Below, piece after piece: positions 8,328-17,630 of a stretch of 64,000 bases of DNA. This DNA is from DAOUKH01 sp965261455 (GTDB taxonomy: Bacteria; Chloroflexota; Dehalococcoidia; SHYB01). The DNA lies in NCBI GenBank assembly GCA_965261455.1, contig OZ253453.1, positions 2,976,001 to 3,040,000 on the forward strand, written 5' to 3'. Position 1 is the first letter of the stretch. Each line of letters opens with the position of its first letter. The notes under the pieces are model-generated. The model was not told where the DNA came from and made no database searches. It was given only the letters and a program-made list of their open reading frames with translations. The translations under genes were made by a program, and so were the position numbers.

Positions 8328-9740
8328 GTGCTCGAAAGTCTCAAGGAGAGTTGCGGCGTTTTCGGCGTCTACGCCCCTGGCGAAGACGTATCACGCATCA
8401 CCTTCTTCGGCATCTACGCTCTCCAGCACCGTGGGCAGGAGAGCGCGGGCATCGCGACCGGCGACGGCTCGCGTCTCCACCTCCACACCCGCATGGGGCT
8501 GGTGAACCAGGCCTTCGAGGAACACGACCTTGAGCGCCTCACCGGCCACCTCGCGATCGGCCACACCCGCTACTCGACGACCGGTTCCAGCCGGGCGCAA
8601 AACGCGCAGCCCTGCCTCGTCGAAGGGCCGTGGGGGCCGCTGGCCCTGGCCCACAACGGGAACGTCGTCAACGCCCTCGAGTTGCGGCGCGGCCTCGAAA
8701 AAGAAGGCATTGTCTTCCAGACAACGACCGACTCCGAGGTGATCGCGTGGCTGATCGCCACGGCCCCCGGCCGTGATTGGCAGGAGCGCGTCCGCTACGC
8801 CATGGGGCGGCTTCGCGGGGCGTACAGCCTCGCCATCGCCACCCCCGATGTCTTGATCGCCTGCCGCGACCCCTTGGGCGTGCGGCCCCTGTGCTTTGGG
8901 CGCTATAAGGACGGCTGGGTCGTCGCATCCGAGACGTGCGCGCTCGATCATTTGGGCGCCAAGCTAGAGCGGGAGATCCATCCAGGCGAGGCGCTGGTCA
9001 TCGACCAGAACGGGCTCCACTTGTGGCAGGCGGCCCAGAGCAAGAAGCGCGCCTCCTGCGTCTTCGAGAACATCTACTTCTCCCGCCCCGACAGCATGGC
9101 CGGCGAGGCGCTGATCTACCAGCAACGCGAGGCGATGGGCGCGGAGCTCGCCAGAGAGCACCCCGTCGAAGCCGACTTGGTGACCGGCGTCCCCGACTCC
9201 GCCACCGCCGCCGGCTTCGGCTACGCCCGCGAGTCCGGCATCCCCTACAGCGACATACTGGTCAAGAACCGGTACGTGGGGCGGACCTTCATCCAGCCCG
9301 ACCAAGGGCTGCGCGACCGCGGCGTCGCGCTCAAGTTCAACCCCTTGCCGGAGGTGGTGCGCGGCAAGCGCATCATCCTCGTTGACGACAGCATCGTGCG
9401 CGGCACGACGACGCCCCATGTGGTGAACCTGGTGAGGCGCTCCGGCGCCTCCGAGGTGCACGTGCGCGTCTGCGCCCCGCCCATCCGCTGGCCGTGTCAC
9501 TTCGGGGTCGACATGGCGACCCGGGGCGAGCTGATCGCCGCGAAGACGTCGGTCGAGCAGATACGCCGGATCATCGGCGCCGACTCGCTGGGCTACCTCA
9601 GCGTCGAAAGGCTCTCGAAGGTCGTCGAGGGCGAGGGCGCGACGCCCAACGGCTCGAGCTTCTGCAAGGCCTGCTTCACCGGCAAGTACCCCATCCCAGT
9701 CCAGCTTGAGCTCGACAAGTTCGCGCTGGAAACGGTGTAA
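8328..9740 (+). CDS. purF: Amidophosphoribosyltransferase PurF
   Basis: First committed step of purine synthesis: PRPP plus glutamine to phosphoribosylamine. GTG 8328 (AAGGA just upstream) gives 470 aa, the normal length. A longer in-frame start at 8238 would lie over the promoter. The start yields a short propeptide before the catalytic Cys (LKESCGVFGVYAP), as in the Bacillus-type enzyme, where cleavage exposes Cys. The glutaminase half has GHTRYSTTG and AHNGNVVN. The PRTase half has the PRPP loop ILVDDSIVRGTT. Cysteines in ASCVFE, PCHFGVDM and FCKACF match the 4Fe-4S ligands of the clostridial/bacillary type. purM follows 6 nt later. Confidence 0.95.
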   Translation: MLESLKESCGVFGVYAPGEDVSRITFFGIYALQHRGQESAGIATGDGSRLHLHTRMGLVNQAFEEHDLERLTGHLAIGHTRYSTTGSSRAQNAQPCLVEGPWGPLALAHNGNVVNALELRRGLEKEGIVFQTTTDSEVIAWLIATAPGRDWQERVRYAMGRLRGAYSLAIATPDVLIACRDPLGVRPLCFGRYKDGWVVASETCALDHLGAKLEREIHPGEALVIDQNGLHLWQAAQSKKRASCVFENIYFSRPDSMAGEALIYQQREAMGAELAREHPVEADLVTGVPDSATAAGFGYARESGIPYSDILVKNRYVGRTFIQPDQGLRDRGVALKFNPLPEVVRGKRIILVDDSIVRGTTTPHVVNLVRRSGASEVHVRVCAPPIRWPCHFGVDMATRGELIAAKTSVEQIRRIIGADSLGYLSVERLSKVVEGEGATPNGSSFCKACFTGKYPIPVQLELDKFALETV

Positions 9741-9746
9741 CCGGTG

Positions 9747-10787
9747 ATGGGGAAGGGGTCCCGGAGCAGCGCCGGCGCGCTGACCTACACCGACGCCGGC
9801 GTCGACATCGACGCAGGCGAACGGGCCGCCGCGCTCATCAAGCCCCTCGCGGCCTCGACGCGCCGCCCTGAAGTCGTCGGCGGCGTCGGATTCTTCGGCG
9901 GCCTCTTCCAGCTCGGCGGCTACGCCAACCCCGTCCTCGTTTCCAGCACCGACTCTGTGGGCACCAAGGTGCTGCTCGCCATCCAAATGGGCCGCTTCGA
10001 CACCATTGGGGTCGACCTGGTGAACCACTGCGTCAACGACATCTTCGTCGGCGGCGCGGAGCCCCTCTTCTTCCTCGACTACATCGGCCTCGGCAAGCTC
10101 GATCCTGAGCAGGTCGAGCGCCTCGTCATGGGCGTGGCCTCGGCCTGCCGCGACAACAACTGCTCCCTTGTCGGCGGAGAGACGGCCGAGCTGCCCGACC
10201 TCTACAAGCGAGGCGACTTCGACCTCGTCGGCTTCATCGTCGGCGCCGTGGAGCGGGAACGCGTCATCGACGGCAGCGCCATCCAACGCGGCGACGCGAT
10301 CCTGGGCCTCCCGTCCAGCGGCCTGCACACCAACGGCTACACGCTGGCGCGGCGTGCCCTCGGCACCGACGACGACCCGGTACGGCTCGCCGAGCACCAC
10401 GATGCCCTCGGCGGGACGCTGGGCGAGGCGCTCCTCGAACCGCACCGCTCCTACATGAAGCCGTTGCGGCCCGCGCTGGAGTGGATCCGCGGCATGGCGC
10501 ACATAACCGGCGGCGGCTTGCCGGGCAACGTTCCGCGCGTCCTTCCCGCCGGACTCGCCGCGCGGTTCGACCGCTCGGCGTGGGAGGTCCCCGAGATCTT
10601 CCGTATGATTCAGCGGGCGGGCGGTGTTCCCGAAGAAGAAATGTGGCGCGCCTTCAACATGGGGATCGGCATGGCGGTCTTCACCGCGCCGGAACACGTG
10701 GGCGCGATCCTCGAACGGGTCCCGGAAGCTTTCCCCATCGGTGAAGTCGTCGAACAGCGCGGCAGCGAGCGGGTTTTGCTCGACTAG
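9747..10787 (+). CDS. purM: Phosphoribosylformylglycinamidine cyclo-ligase PurM
   Basis: ATP-dependent closure of FGAM to AIR, step 5 of purine synthesis. ATG 9747 gives 346 aa (the GTG codon just before is also in frame). Family features are TYTDAGVDIDAG at the N-terminus, STDSVGTKVLLA, the GVDLVNHCVNDIFVGGAEP nucleotide-binding segment, LVGGETAELPDLY and HITGGGLPGNVPRVLP. It is the second gene of a purF-purM-purH run. Confidence 0.95.
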   Translation: MGKGSRSSAGALTYTDAGVDIDAGERAAALIKPLAASTRRPEVVGGVGFFGGLFQLGGYANPVLVSSTDSVGTKVLLAIQMGRFDTIGVDLVNHCVNDIFVGGAEPLFFLDYIGLGKLDPEQVERLVMGVASACRDNNCSLVGGETAELPDLYKRGDFDLVGFIVGAVERERVIDGSAIQRGDAILGLPSSGLHTNGYTLARRALGTDDDPVRLAEHHDALGGTLGEALLEPHRSYMKPLRPALEWIRGMAHITGGGLPGNVPRVLPAGLAARFDRSAWEVPEIFRMIQRAGGVPEEEMWRAFNMGIGMAVFTAPEHVGAILERVPEAFPIGEVVEQRGSERVLLD

Positions 10788-10816
10788 CGCGATACGGGGA
10801 TGGCCCCCACGGGACC

Positions 10817-10846
10817 GGGCGCCCACAAGGGGCGCCCCTACAGGAG
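10817..10846. repeat. Half-unit of the 99-bp palindromic repeat family
   Basis: gcgcccacaaggggcgcccc followed by tacaggag: the inverted left half of the 99-bp unit found at 3498-4321. It sits between purM and purH. Confidence 0.7.
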
Positions 10847-10874
10847 AGGCTAGTTTGAAAAGCAGGAGCGTGGC

Positions 10875-12227
10875 GTGAAGGCAATCGTCGGCGTTTGGGA
10901 TGACCGTGGACTCTCCGTTTTCCTCGACCGCCTGCGGATGGCCGGCGGGTTCGACGTGGTCCCCGCCGGAAGGGCCGTCGGCGTGAAGGAAATCGAAGGT
11001 TCCGGCCTCGTGGTGATGAACCTCCGTCCCTTCCCCGGCACGGTCGAAGACATCGACATCGGCGGGACGGCGCTCTTACGCGCCGCGGCGAAGCGCTTCG
11101 CCGCCGTCGCCGTAGTCGTCGACCCCGACGACTACCCCTGGGTCGCGGCAGCGCTCACCGGCGGCGGTCTTTCGCTCGGCCAGCGGCGCACGCTGGCACA
11201 CAAGGCGTTCCAGCACGTCTCGGCCTACGACGCCTCGGTGGCCGCCTCCCTGCGCGGCGACGAGGACCCCTCCGACCCGACGCTGGGCCCCGACCTGGTC
11301 ATCGGGCTGCGGCGGCTCCAAAGCCTCCGCTACGGAGAGAACCCGCATCAGAAGTCGGCGTTCTACCAGGAGCTCCCCGCCCGTGCCGGCGTCATCGCCG
11401 CGGCGAGGCAGCTGCACGGCAAGGAGCTCTCCCACAACAACATCATCGACGCCGACGCGGCCTGGTCCGTCGCGCGCGACTTCGATGAGCAGACCTTCGC
11501 CATCGTCAAGCACACCAATCCCTGCGGTCTCGCCGCACGCACCGATCAGGCCGAGGCCTACCGGCTCGCCTTCGCCGGCGACCCCGTCTCGGCCTTCGGC
11601 GGGATCGCCGCCTGCAACCGCGAGTTGACCCTCGCCGCCGCCGAGGAGATGCGCAAGATCTTCTTCGAGATCGTCATTGCCCCAGCGTTCCAGGCCGATG
11701 CGTTGGCGTTGCTGCGGAAGAAGCGCGACCTACGCATCCTGGAAATCAGCGGAGGCGCGGACGGCCCGCCGCCGCTCGACTACCGTCGCGTGTCGGGCGG
11801 CATGCTGGTGCAGACCCCCGACGAACTCGCCGAAAACCCGAAGTCGTGGCGGGTCGTCACTGGCCGGGTGCCCTCCTCCGACGAGCTTGCCGAGCTCGCC
11901 TTCGCGTGGAGGGCGGTGAAGCACGTCAAGTCCAACGCCATCGTCCTCACCAAGGAGCGGGCGCTGCGCGGCATGGGCGCGGGCCAGCCCAACCGGGTGA
12001 CGAGTGTGCAACTCGCGCTGCGGGCCGCCGGCGACGAGGCCAAGGGATGCGTGGTGGCGTCTGACGCCTTCTTCCCCTTCGCCGACGGCGTCGAAGCCGC
12101 CGCCGAGGGCGGCGTCACCACGATCGTCCAGCCGGGCGGCTCCATCCGCGACGAAGAGGTCATCGCCGCCGCCGACGCGGCGGGCCTCGCCATGGTCTTC
12201 ACCGGCACGCGCCACTTCAAGCATTAG
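10875..12227 (+). CDS. purH: Bifunctional purine protein PurH with shortened cyclohydrolase domain
   Basis: Last two steps of IMP synthesis: AICAR formyltransferase, then IMP cyclohydrolase. GTG 10875 (AGGAG upstream) gives 450 aa, against about 510-530 for typical PurH. The C-terminal formyltransferase is complete: LRYGENPHQKSAFY, SHNNIIDADAAW, VKHTNPCG, DPVSAFGGIAA, KSNAIVLTKE, ASDAFFPFADGV and QPGGSIRDEEV. The N-terminal MGS-like half starts normally (KAIVGVWDDRGLSVF) but then jumps to LVVMNLRPF and DIDIGGTALLRAAAKR. It lacks the region expected to hold the STGGTA and GRVKTLHP motifs (about 55-60 residues). Cyclohydrolase activity is therefore doubtful, though the sequence is otherwise clean. 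Confidence 0.88.
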   Translation: MKAIVGVWDDRGLSVFLDRLRMAGGFDVVPAGRAVGVKEIEGSGLVVMNLRPFPGTVEDIDIGGTALLRAAAKRFAAVAVVVDPDDYPWVAAALTGGGLSLGQRRTLAHKAFQHVSAYDASVAASLRGDEDPSDPTLGPDLVIGLRRLQSLRYGENPHQKSAFYQELPARAGVIAAARQLHGKELSHNNIIDADAAWSVARDFDEQTFAIVKHTNPCGLAARTDQAEAYRLAFAGDPVSAFGGIAACNRELTLAAAEEMRKIFFEIVIAPAFQADALALLRKKRDLRILEISGGADGPPPLDYRRVSGGMLVQTPDELAENPKSWRVVTGRVPSSDELAELAFAWRAVKHVKSNAIVLTKERALRGMGAGQPNRVTSVQLALRAAGDEAKGCVVASDAFFPFADGVEAAAEGGVTTIVQPGGSIRDEEVIAAADAAGLAMVFTGTRHFKH

Positions 12228-12408
12228 GTGGAGTGGTGGGGGCGGAATGCGACCCCATCTAAGGAGGCGGCGGCCTTCCAGGGGGGTCGATGGTCCACGT
12301 CTCGCCGTTCCTGGTGGCTCCGACGCCCTGCGCCCGCACCGCCGGACCGGCATGGGTAGAGCTAGGGCCGGAAGCGTACCGTGGGACTATCAGGAGGGAG
12401 CGAACGCT

Positions 12409-13335
12409 ATGCGCATTTGTTTCAAACGAAACCAGGAGTCCAGCGTGAAGAACTATTGGCTTGAATGTGTGTTGAAGCAGAAGAAAGCTGTTCCCTCGTG
12501 GGACTTGAAGCGCGTCCAATTGTTGGAATCGCTAATCAAGCCAACTGCTCAATTTAGTGTCGAGCTAGACAATCACTTGGCTCCGCCATCGATCCTTGAC
12601 TGTGATTCCATTATCGAGGAGCACGCGAGCGGTACCTGCGACCCCACTAAGGTCGGGGCATGGGTATATGTGAACCTATTGCGGAAGGCAGTCCAAGACG
12701 CCAACGCGGTGGCTTTGCTGAGAAGTAAGAGTCTTCCGAACCAAGCCATCAACCTGTGGAGGTCGCTATTTGAAACGGATGTAGTCAGCCAATATGTTGG
12801 AGACAGGCTGTCCAAAGACCATCATTTGCCTTGCCGCTATGCGATCCAGTCGATAGTACGGCCAACTGTTCGGCGCTGGGAGGAATTCAACGAAGCCTGC
12901 CGCCGCCGTGGAAAGCCAGCATACTACTCTGCAAAAGAGATTAAGCGCCGGAAGGACCTGTACGGAGAGCTAATTGGGAAGTAGAGAGAAGACTACGCGT
13001 GGACTAATGAACCTAGCCACAAGACTTTCAAAGCGATAGCGCAAGCCACCAACTCTGACATGCTCTTCCACCGTATTGCGAACAATGAGGTTCACCCTAC
13101 CTTTGGAGAAGCCGCAGTAGTGACTGACTCGCGCCTACCATTGCCCGCGGTACCACTTCTGCCGGTCGGCATTGCTCACGACGCAGGTGAGCTGTCGCTT
13201 GAATTTCAGACCGCGAAGTCACTGAGTAATACGACTCGGCGCGTAACCGACTACACAACATTGACAGGCCATCTTCAAGACAGATTGACAGGGCTAGAGG
13301 AACTCGCAGAAGGGGTTTTGCGAGACCTGACCTGA
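12409..13335 (+). pseudogene. Broken DUF5677-like gene (one in-frame TAG)
   Basis: ATG 12409 follows AGGAGGGAG. The frame runs 191 codons to TAG at 12982-12984, then stays open in the same frame for another 116 codons to TGA at 13335. Both halves read as coding: NLWRSLFETDVVSQYVGDR in the first, LFHRIANNEVHPT in the second. Together they resemble the helical DUF5677-type family of unknown function. A single base change therefore splits the gene. Base composition is lower in GC than its neighbours, which suggests transfer. The family assignment is tentative. Confidence 0.6.
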
Positions 13336-13358
13336 GTCTGGAGAAGAAGCACTAGGGT

Positions 13359-13649
13359 TCAGGCGGACGCCTCGACGAGCGGTTCGATGGCGCTGACGTC
13401 GGTCTTGGTGCGGGCCACGTCGAGATCGTACATCCGCTGCAGGTTCAGCCAGTAGTCGGGAGTCATTCCCAGTGCCTGCCCGATGCGAAGCGCGGTGTCC
13501 GCCGTGATGGACCGGCGGCAGTGGACGATGTCGTGAATGCGTATCTGGGGCACGCCTATCGTCTTGGCGAGGCGGTATTGGGTGATGCCCAGTTCTTGCA
13601 ACACCTCAGCCAGATGTTCTCCTGGATGGATTGGTTCCGCGGCGGTCAT
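13359..13649 (-). CDS. higA: HigA-type antitoxin (XRE/HTH addiction module)
   Basis: 96 aa from ATG 13649, with GAGGAGGA upstream. The pattern is typical HigA: HPGEHLAEVLQELGITQYRLA, an HTH ending in QIRIHDIVHCRRSITADTAL, then LGMTPDYWLNLQRMYDLDVA. HigA neutralises the HigB mRNA interferase and represses its own operon. The toxin gene that should lie immediately upstream is present only as a remnant. Confidence 0.88.
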   Translation of the reverse strand: MTAAEPIHPGEHLAEVLQELGITQYRLAKTIGVPQIRIHDIVHCRRSITADTALRIGQALGMTPDYWLNLQRMYDLDVARTKTDVSAIEPLVEASA

Positions 13650-13651
13650 AG

Positions 13652-13802
13652 GCTTCCTCCTCAATGGTAGTCGGTGACCTCGATCTCCATTGCGCCCCGA
13701 TTCGTCTAGATGGGGGTGGGCGAAGGTCGGCGGGAGCCGAACGCGTTGCCCGTCGAAGAGGCGCTGGGCGTCCCTATCTCGGAACCGATCCGCCGCCGCC
13801 AA
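13652..13802 (-). pseudogene. HigB toxin remnant, internally deleted
   Basis: Directly upstream of higA. The minus strand encodes FRDRDAQRLFDGQRVRLPP, like the N-terminus of HigB toxins. After a frame change it encodes MEIEVTDYH and a stop, which is the usual HigB C-terminus, ending 11 nt before the higA ATG. About half of a 90-residue toxin is missing between them, including most of the RelE-like fold. Confidence 0.65.
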
Positions 13803-13805
13803 TGC

Positions 13806-13820
13806 TAACGTAAATCGTTA
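13806..13820. promoter_or_regulatory. Possible HigA operator
   Basis: Inverted repeat TAACG-TAAAT-CGTTA lies immediately upstream of the higB remnant, where HigA-type repressors usually bind. It is inferred from position and symmetry only. Confidence 0.35.
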
Positions 13821-14204
13821 CTAATGTTTAGGGTGTATAGGTAGCGCGTCCATCGGTGCGGGGCCGCGGTCCTCCCTCAGTCGCATCCAGAGGGGGACTT
13901 ACTGAAGTAGCGCGGCGCCTTTAAGCTGTTTTCCCACGATTACCCACACTCGGCGGGAGCGGCCGGAGCGCATGGTAGCATGAGCCGAACCATAGCCGGA
14001 AGGGAAACGATGGCCGACCGTGACTTACTGAAGGTGGAGGCGCGAAGATTCATTCGAGAAGTCAGAACGACTTACTGAGAATCGAGAACTACCTAGCGAG
14101 CGACGACGACGGCTTGACCGAGGCGGAAGGGTTGGAAGATTGGCGGGGTAGAGTAGTACGGGCCTACGGCGAGTTGGCCCCGCCAGAGGAAACCTTTTGA
14201 TTCA
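13821..14204. other. Intergenic stretch without a convincing gene
   Basis: About 380 bp. A 32-codon frame from ATG 13980 and an overlapping start-less frame ending just before 14205 are seen. Neither has a good ribosome site or a recognisable product. The motif gacttactgaa recurs at about 13897 and 14022. I see nothing else. Confidence 0.5.
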
Positions 14205-14687
14205 ATGAAGATCCTGATCTGTCTGATGATGTCGCTCGCGGTTCTGGCGGCGTGCGCCAGCGAGATGCCCCCCACGGCGACGCCTTGGCCGACCGTTACG
14301 CCATGGCCGACCGCTACGCCCGTCCCAACGCACTCGCCCCCCACGGCCACGGCCGAGCCCTGGCCGGCGCTTCAGGCGTACGCCGAGGCCGTGTGCGTCG
14401 AGTTCACACCGGCCGACGGAACCTGGGGTAACGGGGCCGAGCTCTTGGAGGTCATGCGTGACCACCTCGTGAGCGTCGACCCTCCGCCTGAGGCCGAGGC
14501 GTATCATGAGGCATGGATCGGGGTCATCGCGACCACTCTCAGGGTCTTTCGGTCGATGCCAGCCCATGAGCTCGCCGACGGCCCGACGTACCGAGAGCAT
14601 CCGGACGTCGTGGCCGCATTGGAGCGTGCGGAGGCCGTGAGCTGGAGCCCAGAGGCCAATCGCCACATGGAGGATGCGGGATGCTAA
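14205..14687 (+). CDS. Small Thr-Pro-linker lipoprotein
   Basis: 160 aa. The type II signal peptide is MKILICLMMSLAVLAAC with lipobox LAAC at residues 14-17. A TPWPTVTPWPTATPVP linker follows, then a helical domain of about 110 residues with three cysteines outside the lipobox. It would be lipid-anchored on the outer face of the cell membrane. I do not recognise the domain. The linker type matches the proteins at 1-639 and 49602. Confidence 0.75.
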   Translation: MKILICLMMSLAVLAACASEMPPTATPWPTVTPWPTATPVPTHSPPTATAEPWPALQAYAEAVCVEFTPADGTWGNGAELLEVMRDHLVSVDPPPEAEAYHEAWIGVIATTLRVFRSMPAHELADGPTYREHPDVVAALERAEAVSWSPEANRHMEDAGC

Positions 14688-14805
14688 GGAACGAAGGGCC
14701 GAGGCCGTCGCCGTCCGCTCGGCGCTCAGGCGCTCCCTAGTCTCGGACGCGCTCAGGTTCCGTCCTACCGGCGCAAGCCCTCGTAGGAGTTCCTACGGCG
14801 ACACC

Positions 14806-14951
14806 CTCATCTCAATCTTCCCTTGTGGGGAGAAGAGGCAAGACCTCCCGGCCCCACACCTCCGACGCGCCTGCGGCGCGCGCCCTCTCTCAGTCTCCCC
14901 AGAGGGGGAGAGGCCGGAGGGCGCCCACAAGGGGCGCCCCTACGGGAGGGG
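14806..14951. repeat. Dispersed repeat block, copy A
   Basis: Begins near ctcatctcaatcttc and runs through gagaagaggcaagacctccc, an agagggggagaggccggagg unit and a half-unit of the 99-bp palindrome (gcgcccacaaggggcgcccc). The first ~110 bp are repeated at 15028-15141. Confidence 0.8.
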
Positions 14952-15027
14952 ATTGGATTGGCGGTTGCGCGGGAATGACGGGGCAGGGTTTGTGGGTTTC
15001 GAAAACCGGTGGTGGTTGCGAGACGGC

Positions 15028-15141
15028 CCCTCATCTCAATCTTCTCCCCTAGGGAGAAGAGGCAAGACCTCCCGGCCCCACACCTCCGACGCGCCTGGCG
15101 GCGCGTGCCCTCTCTCATTCTCCCCCAGAGGGGGAGAGGCC
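15028..15141. repeat. Dispersed repeat block, copy B
   Basis: Near-identical second copy of the ~110-bp block at 14806, in the same orientation, with a few mismatches and small indels. The 490-bp gap between the lipoprotein gene and gap holds these repeats and no gene that I can support. Confidence 0.8.
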
Positions 15142-15176
15142 GGAGGAGACAACCCGCCTTCGCGACAAGGTGCGCG

Positions 15177-16190
<1,014 letters not shown>

Positions 16191-16321
16191 GATGCCTCCA
16201 AGTTTGCGCCGCCGGCCCGCGGGCCAATTCCGGCTTGCCTAACCGGGTTCTAACTCTATCATAATGGGGGCGCTGTTCCGGCCCGCGCCCGCCTTTTTCT
16301 CACCCCCGGAAAGGACCGCTC

Positions 16322-17503
16322 ATGGCTACCACCCTCGCCGAAGAGGCCGCCGCCCTCGCCCCGCAGATCGTGGCTCTCCGCCGTGACTTCCACGCGCACC
16401 CTGAGCTTGCCTTTAAGGAGACGCGCACTGCTGGGATTGTGGCGGAGCGGCTCGTAGCCCTGGGCCTTGAGGTGCGGACCGGCGTGGGGCAGACCGGCGT
16501 CGTCGGGCTGCTGCGCGGCGCGAGGCCGGGCAAGACGGTCGCCCTTCGGGCAGACATCGACGCTCTCCCCATCGAGGAAGCGAACGACGCCGGCTTCCGA
16601 TCGGTCAATCCGGGCGTGATGCATGCCTGAGGGCACGACGGCCACACCGCGGCAGTCTTGGCCGCGGCCGAAATGCTCGCCCGTCGCCGCGACACCCTAG
16701 CGGGCAACGTCAAGTTCATCTTCCAGCCCGCCGAGGAGATGGCCGCCGGCGCGCCGGCGATGATCGAGGACGGCGTCCTTGACGACCCGCCGGTCGACGC
16801 CATCTTCGCCTTCCACCTCTGGAACTCCCTGCCCGCCGGAACCGTCGGGCTGCGTCCAGGCCCTCTCTGGGCCTCCGTGGACCGGATGCGGATCAAGATT
16901 GTGGGGCGTGGCGGCCACGCCGCGACCCCGCATCAGACCATCGACCCCATCCCCACGGCGTCACAGGTCGTCCTCGCGCTGCAGACCTTGGTGAGCCGCG
17001 AGTCGCGACTCGGCAGTCCCGTCGTCCTGAGCATCACCTCGCTCCAGGCGGGGACGACGTGGAACGTCATACCCGGCGAGGCGGTGCTCCAGGGAACCCT
17101 GCGCACTTTCGACCACGCCCAGCGCGACGCGCTGGTGGAGCGCGCCGAAGACGTGGTGCGCGGCATCTGCCTCGCCGCGCGGGCGGAGTACGAGTTCACG
17201 TCGGAGTACCTGGCGCCGCCCGTGGTGAACGACGAGGCGATGACCGAGTTGGTGCGCGGCGTTGCCGCCCGCGAGCTTGGCCCCGAGTCCATCGCCTCCG
17301 TCGAGCAGGCAGCGCTCGGCGACGACATGGCCTTCTTCCTCGACCGCGTCCCCGGCTGCTACGTCATGATGGGATCGCGCAACGAGGCCCGCGGCCTCAC
17401 GCAAGGCCACCACAACGCCGCCTTCGACTTCGACGAGTCCGTCCTGCCCACCGCGGCGCGCCTCCTCGCCGCCACGGCGCTCGACTACCTCGGCGAGTCG
17501 TAG
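16322..17503 (+). CDS. M20 amidohydrolase with in-frame UGA at the metal-ligand Cys
   Basis: M20D amidohydrolase (hippurate / N-acyl-amino-acid hydrolase type), 393 residues if TGA at 16628-16630 is read through. That TGA falls exactly where the family has Cys in MHAC-GHDGH (codon 103); this Cys binds the paired metal ions. Before it lie LRRDFHAHPELAFKE and LRADIDALPIEE. After it come GHDGHTAA, the Glu pair in FQPAEEM, the dimerisation domain (GRGGHAATPHQTIDPI) and the final ligand in GHHNAAFDFDE. There is no other stop or frameshift. It is either a selenoprotein, a single-base nonsense mutant or a sequence error. I annotate the whole gene; if UGA stops, it is a pseudogene with fragments 16322-16630 and 16658-17503. 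Confidence 0.75.
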
Positions 17504-17630
17504 CGAGAGAGCCGCTCTGCCCACCCCGTTCAAGTCCAACCCGCGCAGGTCCCGGCCTCGCGCCGCTAGGCCGCTCCGGCCCGCGCAGCCCAAGCTCTAC
17601 CGGGGCTGGATCATCGTCGCCGTCGGCTTC

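Noticed and set aside
7934..8344. Minus-strand frame with a coiled-coil-like stretch (ALRERDETLAEVEVLRRRD)
   Set aside because: It overlaps the small gene at 7818 and the purF promoter, has no ribosome site, and its sequence is the mirror of ordinary GC-rich code.
12290..12450. Small frame starting at ATG 12290 between purH and the DUF5677-like gene
   Set aside because: It is preceded by a G-rich stretch but has no recognisable product, overlaps the next gene's start, and has Pro/Arg-rich composition typical of chance frames.
16647..16667. A SECIS-like hairpin after the UGA
   Set aside because: CCGCGG/CCGCGG with a 9-base loop is at a plausible distance, but such stems are common in Ala-rich GC-rich code and I cannot identify the SelB-binding loop features. 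It is not annotated as a feature.
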